NCBI RefSeq assembly: GCF_001499995.1
Contig: NZ_LQIU01000015.1
Span: 22,068-86,067 of the forward strand
Source of the DNA: Mycobacterium sp. IS-1496
GTDB taxonomy: Bacteria; Actinomycetota; Actinomycetes; Mycobacteriales; Mycobacteriaceae
Reading direction: 5' to 3'
DNA length: 64,000 nt
Numbering within the stretch: the first letter of the stretch is position 1; each line of letters opens with the position of its first letter. The translations under genes were made by a program, and so were the position numbers. The notes beneath the pieces were generated by a model. It was not told the origin of the DNA, did not search any database, and saw nothing but the letters and a program-made list of their open reading frames with translations. Positions 62,517 through 64,000 of the stretch are shown here, in pieces.

Positions 62517-63908
62517 ATGTCCCGCACACACGGTCGCGTCCCGCAGATCTCGCCCGCCTACACCGGTCGGCTGGCGATGGCGCCGGTGCCCTCCCTGCGG
62601 CTGCCGGACGAGGCGATGGAACCGCAGGCGGCATACCGGTTCATCCACGACGAACTGATGCTCGACGGAAGCTCGCGACTCAACCTGGCCACCTTCGTCA
62701 CCACGTGGATGGACCCCGAGGCCGAGAAACTGATGGCCGAGACGTTCGACAAGAACATGATCGACAAGGACGAGTACCCGGCCACCGCGGCCATCGAGCA
62801 GCGGTGCGTGTGCATGGTGGCCGACCTCTTCCATGCCGAGGACCTACGCGACGACGACCCTTACAGCGCGACCGGGGTGTCCACGATCGGATCGAGCGAG
62901 GCCGTCATGCTGGCCGGCCTGGCGATGAAGTGGCGGTGGCGCGAGCGCCTGGAGAAGGAGGGGAAGGACTGGCGCTCTCATACCCCAAACCTGGTGATGG
63001 GTTCGAACGTCCAGGTCGTGTGGGAGAAGTTCTGTCGCTACTTCGATGTGGAACCGCGCTACCTGCCGATGGAGGAGGGGCGTTACGTCATCACCCCCGA
63101 GCAGGTACTCGACCACGTCGACGAGGACACGATCGGGGTGGTGGCGATCCTGGGCACCACCTACACCGGTGAGCTCGAACCGATCGGGGAGATCTGCACC
63201 GCGCTCGACAAGCTGGCCGCCGACGGCGGGGTCGACGTACCCGTGCATGTCGATGCCGCCAGCGGCGGGTTCGTGGTGCCGTTCGTGCATCCGGATCTGG
63301 TGTGGGACTTCCGGTTACCGCGGGTGGTGTCGATCAACGTCAGCGGGCACAAATACGGGCTGACCTATCCCGGGATCGGCTTCGTCGTGTGGCGCAACGC
63401 CGAGCATCTGCCCGAGGACCTCGTGTTCCGGGTCAACTATCTGGGCGGCGATATGCCGACCTTCACGCTGAACTTCTCGCGGCCGGGCAATCAGGTCGTC
63501 GGCCAGTACTACAACTTTCTGCGGCTGGGCCGCGGCGGGTACGCACAGGTCATGCAGTCGCTGTCGCAGACCGCCCGGTGGCTGGGTGACGAACTGCGCG
63601 ACAGCGAGCACTTCGAGCTGATCACCGACGGCTCGGCGATCCCGGTGGTGAGCTTCCGGCTGAAGGGCGACCCGGGCTACACCGAGTTCGACATCTCGCA
63701 GACGCTGCGCTCCTATGGCTGGCAGGTGCCGGCCTACACCATGCCGGAGGGCGCGGAGGACGTCACGGTGCTGAGGGTCGTGGTGCGGGAAGGCTTCTCC
63801 GCCGACCTGGCCCGTGCGTTGCGTGACGACATGGTCACCGTGCTCAAGCATCTCGACGAGCTCAAGCCCGGCGGCCACTTCGACGAGGTGCAGCCGTTCG
63901 CCCATTAG
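62517..63908 (+). CDS. gadB: Glutamate decarboxylase
   Basis: 463 aa PLP enzyme. STIGSSEAVMLAGLAMKWRWRER, VHVDAASGGFVVPF (PLP-binding Asp) and INVSGHKYGLTYPGIGF with the Schiff-base Lys279 identify GadB/GAD. It decarboxylates glutamate to GABA, consuming a proton, and feeds the GABA shunt. ATG 62517 behind GAAAGGAA. nnrD-gadB order as in M. tuberculosis Rv3433c-Rv3432c. Its stop overlaps that of the convergent partial gene by 2 bp. Confidence 0.96.
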   Translation: MSRTHGRVPQISPAYTGRLAMAPVPSLRLPDEAMEPQAAYRFIHDELMLDGSSRLNLATFVTTWMDPEAEKLMAETFDKNMIDKDEYPATAAIEQRCVCMVADLFHAEDLRDDDPYSATGVSTIGSSEAVMLAGLAMKWRWRERLEKEGKDWRSHTPNLVMGSNVQVVWEKFCRYFDVEPRYLPMEEGRYVITPEQVLDHVDEDTIGVVAILGTTYTGELEPIGEICTALDKLAADGGVDVPVHVDAASGGFVVPFVHPDLVWDFRLPRVVSINVSGHKYGLTYPGIGFVVWRNAEHLPEDLVFRVNYLGGDMPTFTLNFSRPGNQVVGQYYNFLRLGRGGYAQVMQSLSQTARWLGDELRDSEHFELITDGSAIPVVSFRLKGDPGYTEFDISQTLRSYGWQVPAYTMPEGAEDVTVLRVVVREGFSADLARALRDDMVTVLKHLDELKPGGHFDEVQPFAH

Positions 63909-64000
63909 AAGGGCGGTGGTTTGTTGCGTTCGGCGACGAGGTCGTCGTTGAGTTTGCGTTCGGCTTCGATGCGGCGGGCCCGGTCTTGGGCGCGGGTGCG
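63905..64000 (-). CDS. 3' end of a probable HNH endonuclease/DUF222 (13E12-type) gene
   Basis: Only the last 31 codons are in the window: they read RTRAQDRARRIEAERKLNDD then LVAERNKPPPF and a TAA stop (63905-63907). The basic, Arg/Glu-rich helix with a terminal PPPF is the usual ending of mycobacterial DUF222/HNH proteins of the 13E12 repeat family, which are multicopy. The identification rests on this tail only. Confidence 0.45.
   Translation of the reverse strand, partial: RTRAQDRARRIEAERKLNDDLVAERNKPPPF

Overview
The window is high-GC actinobacterial chromosome from a mycobacterium, most likely a rapid grower (Mycolicibacterium-type). Gene content and order follow the M. tuberculosis segment Rv3465 to Rv3432 closely: rmlC, rmlB, Rv3463-like F420 oxidoreductase, infA-rpmJ-rpsM-rpsK-rpsD-rpoA-rplQ-truA, two cutinases, the ESX-4 locus, rplM-rpsI, glmM, Rv3440/Rv3439-like genes, an Rv3438-like gene, glmS, nnrD and gadB. 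The species cannot be fixed from sequence alone.

Region 1 (1-4070, minus strand): the 5' part of a methylmalonate-semialdehyde dehydrogenase gene, rmlB-rmlC for dTDP-rhamnose, and two tandem F420-dependent LLM oxidoreductases. Region 2 (4100-30131): a roughly 26 kb block with no counterpart between Rv3463 and infA in M. tuberculosis. It opens with a two-gene redox signalling unit, a cNMP-domain histidine kinase and a receiver/glutaredoxin-like/thioredoxin-reductase-like fusion. It continues with a dense set of DosR (dormancy) regulon-type genes: a DevR/DosR response regulator without DevS, three Acg-type nitroreductases, five universal stress proteins (one with an in-frame stop), an Rv2004c-like kinase, an Rv2030c-like phosphoribosyltransferase/erythromycin-esterase fusion, a P1B-type ATPase with a hemerythrin tail, a RafH-like ribosome hibernation factor, two zinc alcohol dehydrogenases, a short MgtE, a GNAT acetyltransferase, a PPOX protein, a DUF1918 protein and SRPBCC proteins. 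About fourteen DosR-box-like sites (GGGAC-N4-GNCCC type) sit in its intergenic gaps. I read it as a hypoxia/NO/dormancy island that carries a DosR paralogue.

Region 3 (30180-35059): the infA to truA ribosomal/RNA polymerase operon. Region 4 (35063-39301): two exported cutinases, an EamA exporter divergent from a CGNR regulator with a palindrome over its start codon, and a membrane protein with a degenerate GGDEF motif. Region 5 (39416-49034): complete ESX-4 (eccB4, mycP4, eccD4, eccC4, Rv3446c-like, esxU, esxT). Region 6 (49122-50259): the rplM-rpsI operon with promoter and terminator.

Region 7 (50260-51783): two paralogous small exported two-cysteine proteins behind long AT-richer leaders that share sequence blocks; each is followed by nearly the same hairpin. 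Region 8 (51835-64000): glmM, two ESX-associated proteins, an F420 oxidoreductase with a leaderless-type promoter, an alpha/beta-hydrolase-like protein lacking the nucleophile serine, glmS, an ArsR/AHSA1 pair divergent from DUF899 and DinB-like genes, nnrD, gadB, and the 3' end of a probable HNH/DUF222 gene. No tRNA, rRNA, CRISPR array or insertion sequence was seen.
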